This document shows, piece after piece, positions 47,545-55,620 of a stretch of DNA of 64,000 bases. The number at the start of each line of letters is the position of its first letter. Position 1 is the stretch's first letter. The stretch is from the NCBI RefSeq assembly GCF_002967715.1, contig NZ_PUIA01000074.1:310001-374000 (forward strand), read 5' to 3'. A model generated the notes under the pieces. It saw only the letters and a program-made list of their open reading frames with translations, made no database searches and was not told the origin of the DNA. Both the position numbers and the translations under genes were made by a program. Source of the DNA: Blastopirellula marina (GTDB lineage Bacteria > Planctomycetota > Planctomycetia > Pirellulales > Pirellulaceae).

Positions 47545-47709
47545 GTGCTGCTTCCCGACGTTAATACGCAATGACCTGTGCGTTGAATCAGAATCCGCCG
47601 CTAAATGCATCGCGAAATGACCAAGAGAATAGGTCGAAGAATTTTCAAGATTGCCGATCGAGACGCAGAACTTGGCCTGAATACAAGCAGGTGGCCGGTC
47701 GAAGGAGCT

Positions 47710-48897
47710 CTATTCGCTGAGAATCTTCTTGCGAAAATTGCGTGGCGTGGTTCCAAACTTCCTTCGAAAGGCAATGCCGAATCGCGTGGCATTGCTAAAT
47801 CCGGAGCTTAACGCAACTTCCGTAATGGATAGGTCGCGATTCAAAAGCAACTCTTTGGCACGCTCTAGCTGAACGCGACGGATTTCTTCCGCAGGCGTTC
47901 GACCAAGGTAAGACTTGAACTGAATCTCTAAGCTTCGTCGCGAAAGGGGAACTTCCTTCAAAATGTCATCCACGCCAATTCCATGCTGAGTGTGGTTTTG
48001 GATGAACCTTAGCGCACGCACGATTATTGGATCATCAATCGCCAGAAAATCTGTCGACCGTCGGCTCACAACACCATTTGGAGGAATCAGCACCGGATCT
48101 TTCGGCGCGTTCTTTCCTTCCATCATCTGATGAAGCATGGCGGCTGCTTCGTAACCGATTCGCTCGCAAGCAAGCGAAACGGCCGAAAGAGGAGGGGTCG
48201 ACACTTCGCACAGCAGATCATCTGAATCCCCAGCTAGAATTGCACAGTCGTCCGGAACTCGAATCGACGAGAAATGACAGACCTCGGCCAGTTGTCGAGC
48301 ATGATGAGCATCGACCGCCAGGATGGCAATTGGCCTGGGAAGCGAAAGCAGCCAGCGATTGACGCGACGCTGTTGCTCATCCCAAGACATCTTTCTTCCG
48401 GCACGATAACCGGGGCGATATGTATGACATACGTACCCCCGCGTGACTACCGCAGTTTGAAAGGCCTCGCCACGACTATTTGAATAACGGTTGCTTGGAG
48501 GGGCAAAATAGGCGAACTGCGTGAAACCTCGTGACAGTAGATGCTCTACGGCCAGCTCCGCCCGGGCAGCTTCGTCTGTGATAACCCGGCCAATTTCCGG
48601 AGTGACAGGTCCGATATCATCGACATCCACAACGGGAATGTTTCGCTGTTGAATCTGCTCGATCTGCTGCCGATTCGATAATCTGGCAATTGCGCCATCT
48701 CCCCGCCATCCGTCCGGCAAGGAAGAACGCTGCTCATGGTCGCGTGGATCAATAAGCAAATGCCAATGGGCGTTCTTTTCTGAGTATTGGGCAATCCCGC
48801 GAATAATGCGCCTTCCCCAGCTCGTCTCCGTTTCGACCATCACCGCGATGACCCGAACCAGAAGCTTATCGTCAGATGGATTTTTTTCGTTTGACAT
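47710..48897 (-). CDS. XylR-like transcriptional regulator (LacI-type sensor with AraC DNA-binding domain)
   Basis: 395 residues. The N-terminal two-thirds (about 12-280) is a periplasmic-binding-protein-like sugar sensor (RVIAVMVETETSWGRRIIRG, AILAGDSDDLLCEVSTPPLSAVSLACERIGYEAA starts near 220). The C-terminal 100 residues are an AraC double helix-turn-helix (LRFIQNHTQHGIGVDDILKE, ELLLNRDLSITEVALSSGFS, FRRKFGTTPRNFRK). This is the architecture of E. coli XylR and of many planctomycete sugar regulators. Divergent from anmK and beside the MurNAc genes, it probably senses a cell-wall sugar. Confidence 0.88.
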   Translation of the reverse strand: MSNEKNPSDDKLLVRVIAVMVETETSWGRRIIRGIAQYSEKNAHWHLLIDPRDHEQRSSLPDGWRGDGAIARLSNRQQIEQIQQRNIPVVDVDDIGPVTPEIGRVITDEAARAELAVEHLLSRGFTQFAYFAPPSNRYSNSRGEAFQTAVVTRGYVCHTYRPGYRAGRKMSWDEQQRRVNRWLLSLPRPIAILAVDAHHARQLAEVCHFSSIRVPDDCAILAGDSDDLLCEVSTPPLSAVSLACERIGYEAAAMLHQMMEGKNAPKDPVLIPPNGVVSRRSTDFLAIDDPIIVRALRFIQNHTQHGIGVDDILKEVPLSRRSLEIQFKSYLGRTPAEEIRRVQLERAKELLLNRDLSITEVALSSGFSNATRFGIAFRRKFGTTPRNFRKKILSE

Positions 48898-49038
48898 TAC
48901 CGAGCATTTAGTCGTTAAGTGGCCTGAGAAAGCATCACTCTATTCTAACTTTCTTGGTCATCTTGTTTGCGCAGATACGAGAATTATTTGTCATTTTGCT
49001 CATGTTGGTTTGCAGGGGGCTTTCGCCTCTGCGACAGG

Positions 49039-49056
49039 CGGTTAAGCTGAACCGCA
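49039..49056 (+). other. Leader hairpin before anmK
   Basis: Perfect stem GCGGTT (49039-49044) / AACCGC (49051-49056) with a six-base loop AAGCTG, 65 bases before the anmK start. A smaller hairpin (GGGGC-tttc-GCCTC) lies just upstream. No T-run follows, so it is not a terminator; it may shape the leader RNA. Low support. Confidence 0.3.
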
Positions 49057-49121
49057 AGCCACTTGTCTCTGGCGAATCGTCTCCCCACGCCTGGGTGGAA
49101 AATGCTTGCCCTAAGGTTCCC

Positions 49122-50207
49122 ATGAGCGAGAGTCCGCATCATCGTCGCACCGTAATTGGACTAATGAGTGGCAGTTCCGCCAAGGGCGTTGATGCCGCAC
49201 TCATTTCGACCGACGGTGAGAATTTCGTCAAGTTTCATGGGGGACTGCGACACCCATACGACAACGAGTTGCGATCACGCATCCTTGAGGCCTCTCAGCA
49301 CAACGTTCGTTTGGATGAGTTGCTTTTTTTGGAACGCGAAATAACGCTGCACCATGCCGCGACCGTGGAGGTTCTCAAGCAACAGCTGGGAACGATCGCT
49401 AACTCGGCCAAGCTGATCGGTTTCCACGGGCACACCGTACGTCATATGCCCACAGAAGGGGTGACGATGCAGCTTGGTAACCCGTGGCTTCTCGCCGAGA
49501 AGTCGGGTTTGCAGGTCGTGTCCGACTTTCGACGCCGAGACATGGCCCGTGGCGGCCGTGGAGCTCCATTGGCTTCCTTCTTTCACCAAGCCCTGTTCCA
49601 TGACAAGAGCTTCCCCGTTGGGGTCCTCAATTTGGGAGGAATCGCTAACCTTACCTGGCTAAGCCCTGACGGATCGATCGTTGCTGCTGATACGGGTCCG
49701 GGTTGCGGATTGCTGGATGAATGGGCCCAAGAGATGGCAGGTCTGAGCCACGACATTGATGGTCAACTCGCGAGCCGTGGGACCGTTCATCAGACGCTTG
49801 TCGATGACTTTCTGTCAGCCCCCTATTTTCAACGACCACTTCCAAAGTCGGCTGAGCGTTTCGCGTTCGACCACATCGATGTTTCCGGTTTGAGCGTAGA
49901 AGATGGTGCTGCGACGCTTTGTGCCGTCACCGTAGGAGCTGTAGAAGCAGCGATCGACAAGATGCCCGGACCGCTGGGAATTCTTTGGGTAACCGGTGGT
50001 GGAGCTCATCATCCCGTGATCATGCAGAGCCTTCGTGATCGGTTTCCGATGGTACAAACCATCGATCAGCGTAACCTCAGCCCAGTTACGCTGGAGGCCG
50101 AATGTTTTGCCTGGTTGGCCGTTCGTAGCTTACGAAACCTACCGCTAACCATTCCCGAGACAACAGGCTGTTCGCAGCCGACCACCGGTGGGTTCGTAAC
50201 GCCGTAA
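49122..50207 (+). CDS. anmK: Anhydro-N-acetylmuramic acid kinase AnmK
   Basis: 361 residues from the ATG at 49122 (AAGG six bases upstream); the frame opens at 48954, but the family begins with TVIGLMSGSSAKGVDAALI, which sits at residues 10-28 of this start. It hydrolyses and phosphorylates 1,6-anhydroMurNAc to MurNAc-6-phosphate in wall recycling. Further motifs are GFHGHTVRH, QLGNPWLLAE, VVSDFRRRDMARGGRGAPL, VLNLGGIANLTWL, AADTGPGCGLLDEW and WVTGGGAHHPVIM. E. coli AnmK has 369 residues. It converges on the BadF-type kinase gene (2-base gap). Confidence 0.95.
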   Translation: MSESPHHRRTVIGLMSGSSAKGVDAALISTDGENFVKFHGGLRHPYDNELRSRILEASQHNVRLDELLFLEREITLHHAATVEVLKQQLGTIANSAKLIGFHGHTVRHMPTEGVTMQLGNPWLLAEKSGLQVVSDFRRRDMARGGRGAPLASFFHQALFHDKSFPVGVLNLGGIANLTWLSPDGSIVAADTGPGCGLLDEWAQEMAGLSHDIDGQLASRGTVHQTLVDDFLSAPYFQRPLPKSAERFAFDHIDVSGLSVEDGAATLCAVTVGAVEAAIDKMPGPLGILWVTGGGAHHPVIMQSLRDRFPMVQTIDQRNLSPVTLEAECFAWLAVRSLRNLPLTIPETTGCSQPTTGGFVTP

Positions 50208-50209
50208 AA

Positions 50210-51214
50210 TCAAGGCAGAATCTCGAACTGACTTGGCAACTCAGGCTGGGAAAGCATATTTAGAATTGGCAACACTGGATCGACAATTCGCTCTAGTTTC
50301 GCATGAAAACCACGAGCCTCGAGTTCCTTGCCAAGTTGGTGCATCAGCGGAGACTCTGCTCGCAATATTCCGCCGGATAGTGCGATGACCATTCCATCCT
50401 TCGGCATTTGTAGTCGGGTTTGCAGTCCCTGAACCATATCGGCTAAATCGGCCGCGGCTTTTGCAATAATCGTCGCAGCAAGTGGATCAGTTTCGTGTGA
50501 CGGGGATAATACAATTGGAGCGAGCGAAGCAACCGCTTCACGAAGGTCGGCAACATCTGCCATGGCTGCCTTGATTCCCAAGGATGTCTTCGCCCCCAGC
50601 GCCTCACACACTTGTTTGACCAGACCTTGAGCAGTCTTACCCATTTCCAGACATTGTAAAGTTGATCGGAGTGCTAACCGGCCAATCGCGTACCCGCTTC
50701 CATCATCTCCCAGCATTGGTCCCCAGCCACCTGCAATCGCATACCTTCCTAAGGGATCACGACCGATGGCGACGGAACCGGTTCCAGCAATCAACCCCAT
50801 GGATACTTCAGGACCGCAACCGGCAACTAGGGGAATAAGATCCGGAACGACAAGACACGTTTCTGCGAGATCCATTTCGCCTAGGCGTCGACATAGATCG
50901 TGTCGTATTGGTTCATGAAGTGTCCCAGCAACGGCAAATATTGCCCGATGACAGGGGAAGCTATCGAGACCCGCTTCCGCTTTGGCTAGTTTTACAGACT
51001 CGGCAATCGTCCTGGCCGATGCTTCGAGTCCTATCGCACGAGGATTGCCCGCCAACGCACGCCCTGTCCCAAGAATCGTCCATTGATTCTTATCTCCGAT
51101 GCGAGCCAAAGTGCACGATGTTTTTGTGCCTCCGCTGTCGACCGCTAACACCAGTTCGCCGTCAGATCGATCGCGATTGGGCAAGCCGCTCACTATATTC
51201 TCATGGATCAGCAT
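50210..51214 (-). CDS. BadF/BadG-type ATPase: N-acetylglucosamine / N-acetylmuramic acid kinase-like
   Basis: 334 residues of the ASKHA fold. The phosphate-1 motif is LAVDSGGTKTSCTLA at about 23-37, the phosphate-2 region IAGTGSVAIGRDPLGR at about 138-153, GGWGPMLGDDGSGYAIG at about 157-173 and the adenosine motif IALSGGILR near 291. The BadF family includes GlcNAc kinases and the MurNAc/GlcNAc kinase MurK. Its start overlaps the murQ stop (TAATG), so it is translationally coupled to murQ and probably phosphorylates a sugar of the same pathway. Exact sugar not determined. Confidence 0.85.
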   Translation of the reverse strand: MLIHENIVSGLPNRDRSDGELVLAVDSGGTKTSCTLARIGDKNQWTILGTGRALAGNPRAIGLEASARTIAESVKLAKAEAGLDSFPCHRAIFAVAGTLHEPIRHDLCRRLGEMDLAETCLVVPDLIPLVAGCGPEVSMGLIAGTGSVAIGRDPLGRYAIAGGWGPMLGDDGSGYAIGRLALRSTLQCLEMGKTAQGLVKQVCEALGAKTSLGIKAAMADVADLREAVASLAPIVLSPSHETDPLAATIIAKAAADLADMVQGLQTRLQMPKDGMVIALSGGILRAESPLMHQLGKELEARGFHAKLERIVDPVLPILNMLSQPELPSQFEILP

Positions 51215-52125
51215 TAGCGGCTTCGTTCTCCAGTAGTACCCATAATGGCTTGGCGCAGGTGACCGTTGGCCTCACTCAGTAAGACCCGAGCTCGATCGGG
51301 CGATTCTCCTGTATGATGCACCACAATCGCTGTTTTCACTTCGCCATTGCATTCATGCAAAAGACTGGAAACGTCTTCGTCCGAAAGTTTCGTAGCCGCT
51401 TTGACGATCCGTCTAGCTCGTTCGTTCAGCTTGGTATTGGTCGCCTTCAGATCCACCATGAGGTTTCCGAAGGTCTTCCCCTGTCGGATCATCGCACCGG
51501 TACTCAACATGTTGAGTACCATCTTGGTCGCTGTGCCGGCCTTCATTCGTGTAGAACCACTAATGATTTCAGGGCCCACGACCGGAGCAATGACCATGTC
51601 GCAGTGTGAGTGTAACTCAGAGACTTCATTACAGGTCAAGCCAATTGCATAGGCCTCGATTTTCCGAGCATAGTCCAAGCCACCAATCACATACGGAGTA
51701 CGACCGCTGGTGGCGATCCCAACCACGACATCTTTGGAGCTAAGTCCAATGTCTTGCAGGTCCTTGGCTCCAAAGTCAGGATTATCTTCCGCACCTTCTA
51801 CCGCATTCTGCAGAGCCGATGGACCACCGGCAATCAAACCGATTACCTGTCCAGGATCGGAACTGAATGTGGGAGGGCATTCGGCGGCATCTAGCACACC
51901 AAGTCGCCCCGAGGTACCAGCTCCGATATAGATCAAACGCCCTGACCGCCTAAGTCGCGCTGAAATGGCATCAATTGCCGCGGCAATTTGAACTGATTGC
52001 TGTCCCACGGCGATGGCCACACCAGCGTCCTGGTTATTGATCAGGTTTACCAAATCCAAAGTCGACAATTCATCGAGGTCTTCGGACGCCGGGTTACTGG
52101 CTTCGGTCGTCAAATGATCGAGCAT
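51214..52125 (-). CDS. murQ: N-acetylmuramic acid 6-phosphate etherase MurQ
   Basis: 303 residues. It cleaves the lactyl ether of MurNAc-6-phosphate to GlcNAc-6-phosphate and D-lactate. SIS-domain motifs: YIGAGTSGRLGVLDAAECPP at about 66-85, IAGGPSALQNAVEGAEDNP, GIATSGRTPYVIGGLDYA, and GSTRMKAGTATKMVLNMLST. The two expected Glu residues (ECPP and EGAED) are present. Complete. It heads the murQ-kinase unit transcribed away from the symporter gene and overlaps the kinase start by one base (TAATG). Confidence 0.95.
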   Translation of the reverse strand: MLDHLTTEASNPASEDLDELSTLDLVNLINNQDAGVAIAVGQQSVQIAAAIDAISARLRRSGRLIYIGAGTSGRLGVLDAAECPPTFSSDPGQVIGLIAGGPSALQNAVEGAEDNPDFGAKDLQDIGLSSKDVVVGIATSGRTPYVIGGLDYARKIEAYAIGLTCNEVSELHSHCDMVIAPVVGPEIISGSTRMKAGTATKMVLNMLSTGAMIRQGKTFGNLMVDLKATNTKLNERARRIVKAATKLSDEDVSSLLHECNGEVKTAIVVHHTGESPDRARVLLSEANGHLRQAIMGTTGERSR

Positions 52126-52173
52126 GTTAGCACAGTGAATGAAACACGATCGGAAGAGTAAGGCGAAAAAATG

Positions 52174-52187
52174 TGAAAGCGTTTTAT
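52174..52187. promoter_or_regulatory. CRE-like sequence in the murQ / symporter intergenic region
   Basis: TGAAAGCGTTTTAT matches the catabolite-response-type consensus TGWAANCGNTNWCW at all but one position (A for C). Such sites bind LacI-family regulators. It sits 49 bases before the murQ start. The local regulator has an AraC DNA-binding domain, so the binder would be a different protein. Tentative. Confidence 0.25.
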
Positions 52188-52356
52188 CTTGCTCAGTTTA
52201 GACCCGGATACACGCGTGGCATAGCTTCTCTGCGCAAAAGGGAGATAATTATGCGCTTGGTCGTCTAGCGAATACAGCGACGCCAGCTAGACTAAAAATG
52301 GTCCGTCGCAGCTTCGTTTTCCCCATTTCCCCCAACCCAAGGACCGGTTCGCCTGC

Positions 52357-53859
52357 ATGGTAATTCTGGCGACTTTGGCGATTCACCCAATCGATGTAGC
52401 AATCATTGCTGCTTACATCGTGGGGACGAGCCTTCTGGGAATTTGGTTGGGGAAGGGGGGGAACTCGACCAACGATTTTTTTCTAGGCTCTAAAAGTTTG
52501 CCCACCTGGGCGCTTTTGCTTTCGATTGTCGCAACCGAAACAAGCACCGTTACATTCTTAAGCGTTCCAGGCCTGGCATTCAAAGAAGGGGGCAACTTTG
52601 GTTTCCTTCAACTGGCCTTAGGCTATATCGTTGGACGCGTATTGGTACTGGTTTTCCTGCTTCCCCTCTATTTTCGTAACGAGAACGCGACTGCTTACGA
52701 AGTCTTTCAGCGGAACTTCGGTAGCTCTACCCGTCGCCTGGCATCGCTTTTCTTTCTCATTGCCCGAACTCTTGGAGACGGTCTGAGACTGTTTCTAACC
52801 GCACTCGCGTTACAGCAGGTGATGCAGTTACCTTTCGAGGTCAGTGTTGCTATCCTCGCGATTGCGACAGCACTCTATGCCTTGTTGGGTGGTGTTCGCT
52901 CGGTGGTCTGGAACGATTGTCTCCAGTTTGGCGTCTATATGGCTGGCGCTTTGATTGCGTTGACGGTGATCTTGATTCGTCTTCCAGGTGGTACCGATCA
53001 ATATTTTCAATTTGCGTCTGAAACAGGACGCCTCAAGCTATTCGATCTTAAATTTCTTCCCGACCATGGCCATCTGACGTTATGGGTAGGACTTTTGGGC
53101 GGGGCAATGCTCAGTCTCGCGACACATGGTGCCGATCAGTTGATTGTTCAGCGATACCTTTGTGCGAAAGATCAACGCTCGGCCGGATGGGCACTCTTTT
53201 GGAGCGGCCCGATCGTATTTGTGCAGTTCGTGTTGTTTCTGGCGATTGGAGTTGGCTTGGCCTGTTACTTCACCGAATTTGATCCTGCAAAAGTCAATAT
53301 TCCGGGCGATCAGGCGCTGGCAACGTTCATCGTCGGTGAACTTCCGCTTGGTATTCGGGGAATCATCCTGGCGGCTGTATTCGCCGCGGCCATGTCTACC
53401 CTGTCCAGCTCCGTTAATTCATCAGCAAGTTCCATGCTGCAAGATTTTGGACGTCAAGCATGGAACCAATTACCTGACGACCGCAGGCTACGCCTTGCAC
53501 GGGGTTTCACGCTACTGTTTACCTTGTCACAAGCAGCGGTAGCGATCATCGCCTTCCGAGGGCACTTTGCCGATACCGTCGTTAATCAGGCTTTGGCGAT
53601 CGCCGGCTTTTCCGCAGGATTATTGCTCGGACTTTTTTTCGTTACCTTGGTGATCGGACGAGTATCGAGCGTCCTGGCAAACATCGGACTGCTGACAGGG
53701 GCCTTGGTGATAACCCTGGTTGCCTTTCAAACGAATATCAGTGGTTACTGGTATTCGTTGATTTGTTGCGGCACCTCCTTTGGAGTTACCGTCGTCCTTG
53801 GCTACCTCGTCGCATTGCGTGGCGAGAATCCTCGAGTCGCTTCCTTGGAGGAAGATTAA
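52357..53859 (+). CDS. Sodium:solute symporter (SSS family)
   Basis: 500 residues with about 13 membrane segments. Family features: an N-terminal helix with AYIVGTSLLGIWLGKGG, FFLGSKSLPTWALLLSIVATETSTVTFLSVPG (helices 1-2, Na-site region, starts near residue 41), LLGGVRSVVWNDCLQFGVY near residue 172 and AVFAAAMSTLSSSVNSSAS near residue 340. It is divergent from murQ and overlaps the hydrolase gene (TAATG). By context it may import a cell-wall sugar such as MurNAc or anhydroMurNAc; sialic-acid transport is another known use of this family. Confidence 0.88.
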   Translation: MVILATLAIHPIDVAIIAAYIVGTSLLGIWLGKGGNSTNDFFLGSKSLPTWALLLSIVATETSTVTFLSVPGLAFKEGGNFGFLQLALGYIVGRVLVLVFLLPLYFRNENATAYEVFQRNFGSSTRRLASLFFLIARTLGDGLRLFLTALALQQVMQLPFEVSVAILAIATALYALLGGVRSVVWNDCLQFGVYMAGALIALTVILIRLPGGTDQYFQFASETGRLKLFDLKFLPDHGHLTLWVGLLGGAMLSLATHGADQLIVQRYLCAKDQRSAGWALFWSGPIVFVQFVLFLAIGVGLACYFTEFDPAKVNIPGDQALATFIVGELPLGIRGIILAAVFAAAMSTLSSSVNSSASSMLQDFGRQAWNQLPDDRRLRLARGFTLLFTLSQAAVAIIAFRGHFADTVVNQALAIAGFSAGLLLGLFFVTLVIGRVSSVLANIGLLTGALVITLVAFQTNISGYWYSLICCGTSFGVTVVLGYLVALRGENPRVASLEED

Positions 53860-55025
53860 TGAGTCTGCGTTGCTTAGTGGCTCTCATTCTGGTTCTGGCT
53901 CAGCTTGTTCTAGCGAAAGCAGATCTGTTTGCCGCCACCCCACAGTCAACTGATATCACGGGTGAAATCACAACGAAGATCGATCAGGCTATCGCTGCAG
54001 CTCTTACCGAAAAGAAGATGCCAGGCTGTGTGGTGGTCGTCGCACATGGCGGACAAGTGGCCTACAAGAAGGCACACGGCAACCGCCGGATCGAACCGTC
54101 GGTCGAACCGATGACGATGGATACAGTGTTTGATATGGCTTCGCTGACCAAGCCAATTGTCACGGCAACCAGCATCATGCAGCTTGTTGAGGAAGGCAAG
54201 GTTGACCTCGACGCCCCGGTTGCCACCTACTTGCCCGAGTTTCGCGGGAATGACAAGGAAACAATCACTATCAAACAGTTGCTCATCCACACCAGCGGGC
54301 TGACCCCAGACAATGCTCTCTCTGACTATGAAAACGGTTGGGCAGGTGCCTACCAGAAGATTTGCAATCTCAAGTTACTGTCCGAGCCTGGACAACGTTT
54401 CCGTTATTCCGATGTGGGATTCATCTTGTTGGGTGAAGTAGTGGCCCGCGTCTCGAAGATGCCGCTCGACCAGTACGCTGCCCAACACCTGTTCAAACCC
54501 CTCGGAATGAACGCGTCGGGCTATAACCCAAACGAAGCATTGGCCAAACGTTCGGTTACCACCACGCAGGTTGATGGAGAATGGCTGAAAGGAACCGTTC
54601 ACGACCCGCGTGCACGGTACTGCGGCGGTGTTGCCGGGCATGCTGGTCTGTTCAGCACGGCGGATGACCTGTTGCTTTATGCCCAGGCAATGCTCGCGGC
54701 ACGCAATCCCGGCACCCAACATCTGCTCAGCCAGCAAACGCTGGCAACAATGACCAAATCGTACGACGCCGCAGGCAACCTCCGCGGTTTAGGTTGGGAC
54801 AAGCAAAGTGGCTATTCAAGCAATCGTGGTAAGTCGATGAGCTCGTCAGCCTACGGACATGGCGGTTTCACGGGTACCGCTATGTGGATCGATCCAGAGC
54901 TGGAACTCGTCGTGATTTTCCTCTCGAATCGCGTTCATCCCCACGAAAAGGGAGCGGTGAACGCGCTCGCTGGAGAGATCGGAACAATTGCTTCCGATGC
55001 CTGTCGAAACACTCAGAAAAGTTAG
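53859..55025 (+). CDS. Secreted beta-lactamase-family (class C / serine) hydrolase
   Basis: 388 residues from the ATG at 53859, which overlaps the symporter stop (TAATG) behind GGAGGAAG. A signal peptide ends near LFAAT (about 27). The serine-hydrolase motif S-L-T-K is at 95-98 (FDMASLTKPIV), the YSD triad at about 186 (RFRYSDVGFILLGE) and HGGFTG near 330 stands where penicillin-binding proteins have KTG. These proteins include D-amino-acid peptidases and esterases. Coupling to a sugar symporter beside murQ and anmK points to muropeptide trimming. Bacillus MurNAc operons also carry such a gene. Confidence 0.87.
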   Translation: MSLRCLVALILVLAQLVLAKADLFAATPQSTDITGEITTKIDQAIAAALTEKKMPGCVVVVAHGGQVAYKKAHGNRRIEPSVEPMTMDTVFDMASLTKPIVTATSIMQLVEEGKVDLDAPVATYLPEFRGNDKETITIKQLLIHTSGLTPDNALSDYENGWAGAYQKICNLKLLSEPGQRFRYSDVGFILLGEVVARVSKMPLDQYAAQHLFKPLGMNASGYNPNEALAKRSVTTTQVDGEWLKGTVHDPRARYCGGVAGHAGLFSTADDLLLYAQAMLAARNPGTQHLLSQQTLATMTKSYDAAGNLRGLGWDKQSGYSSNRGKSMSSSAYGHGGFTGTAMWIDPELELVVIFLSNRVHPHEKGAVNALAGEIGTIASDACRNTQKS

Positions 55026-55620
55026 GCGAACACGGCAACCAAACTTGGAATAGACGTTCTCGTCCGTAATACCGGCGGCTGGTCTTCTCTCCTCGATAAA
55101 TAACCACAGTTTCTCTGTTTTGCGCAATACAAAACGATATTTGCCTAGATTATGGCATATTTCACTAGCGCACAATTCACGTTGCTAGCTAACTAATCGT
55201 CTGTCGTGAACACGCGAGCTACTGGCGAGTGTGACCATCGTTAGTTCACGTTCCTAATAGGGCCTTTTAACGGAAATCGTTGCTGTCACAAGTCGTTGAG
55301 CTCATTCGGCAGTAAACAGGCTAAGTTGAGCCGAAATAGAAAACATTGACTAAATCGCCTCGACGATCTAAAACGTGAATACACAAAGATTTGTTGTCCT
55401 ACCTATTGCCTGCCATCGATTCCGCTGTACCCACCTGGGATTCCCTTGTCTCGATCTCGTTTGAGGCAATTTCCCTCGCAAAGCCGAGCAAGCAGTCCTG
55501 CCTTATCTGCTCCTGGTGACTTGGCTTAACGCGACCGGTTACAGCATTTAATCGCTTACCACTGGCGTGCCCGCTGAAACAACCACGGGAGCTGGGAACG
55601 ATTTCTCAGTAAAGCAAACC
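55026..55620. other. Long leader / intergenic region with four TTCACG-core motifs
   Basis: 595 bases with no gene seen. The hexamer TTCACG or its complement CGTGAA occurs at 55176-55181, 55205-55210, 55245-55250 and 55374-55379. The first and third extend to TTCACGTT and the fourth to its complement AACGTGAA. The second and third form an inverted repeat (CGTGAAC / GTTCACG). This is more than expected by chance in this length and may be an operator array. A weak TTGACT (55346-55351) could be a -35 box. Confidence 0.4.
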
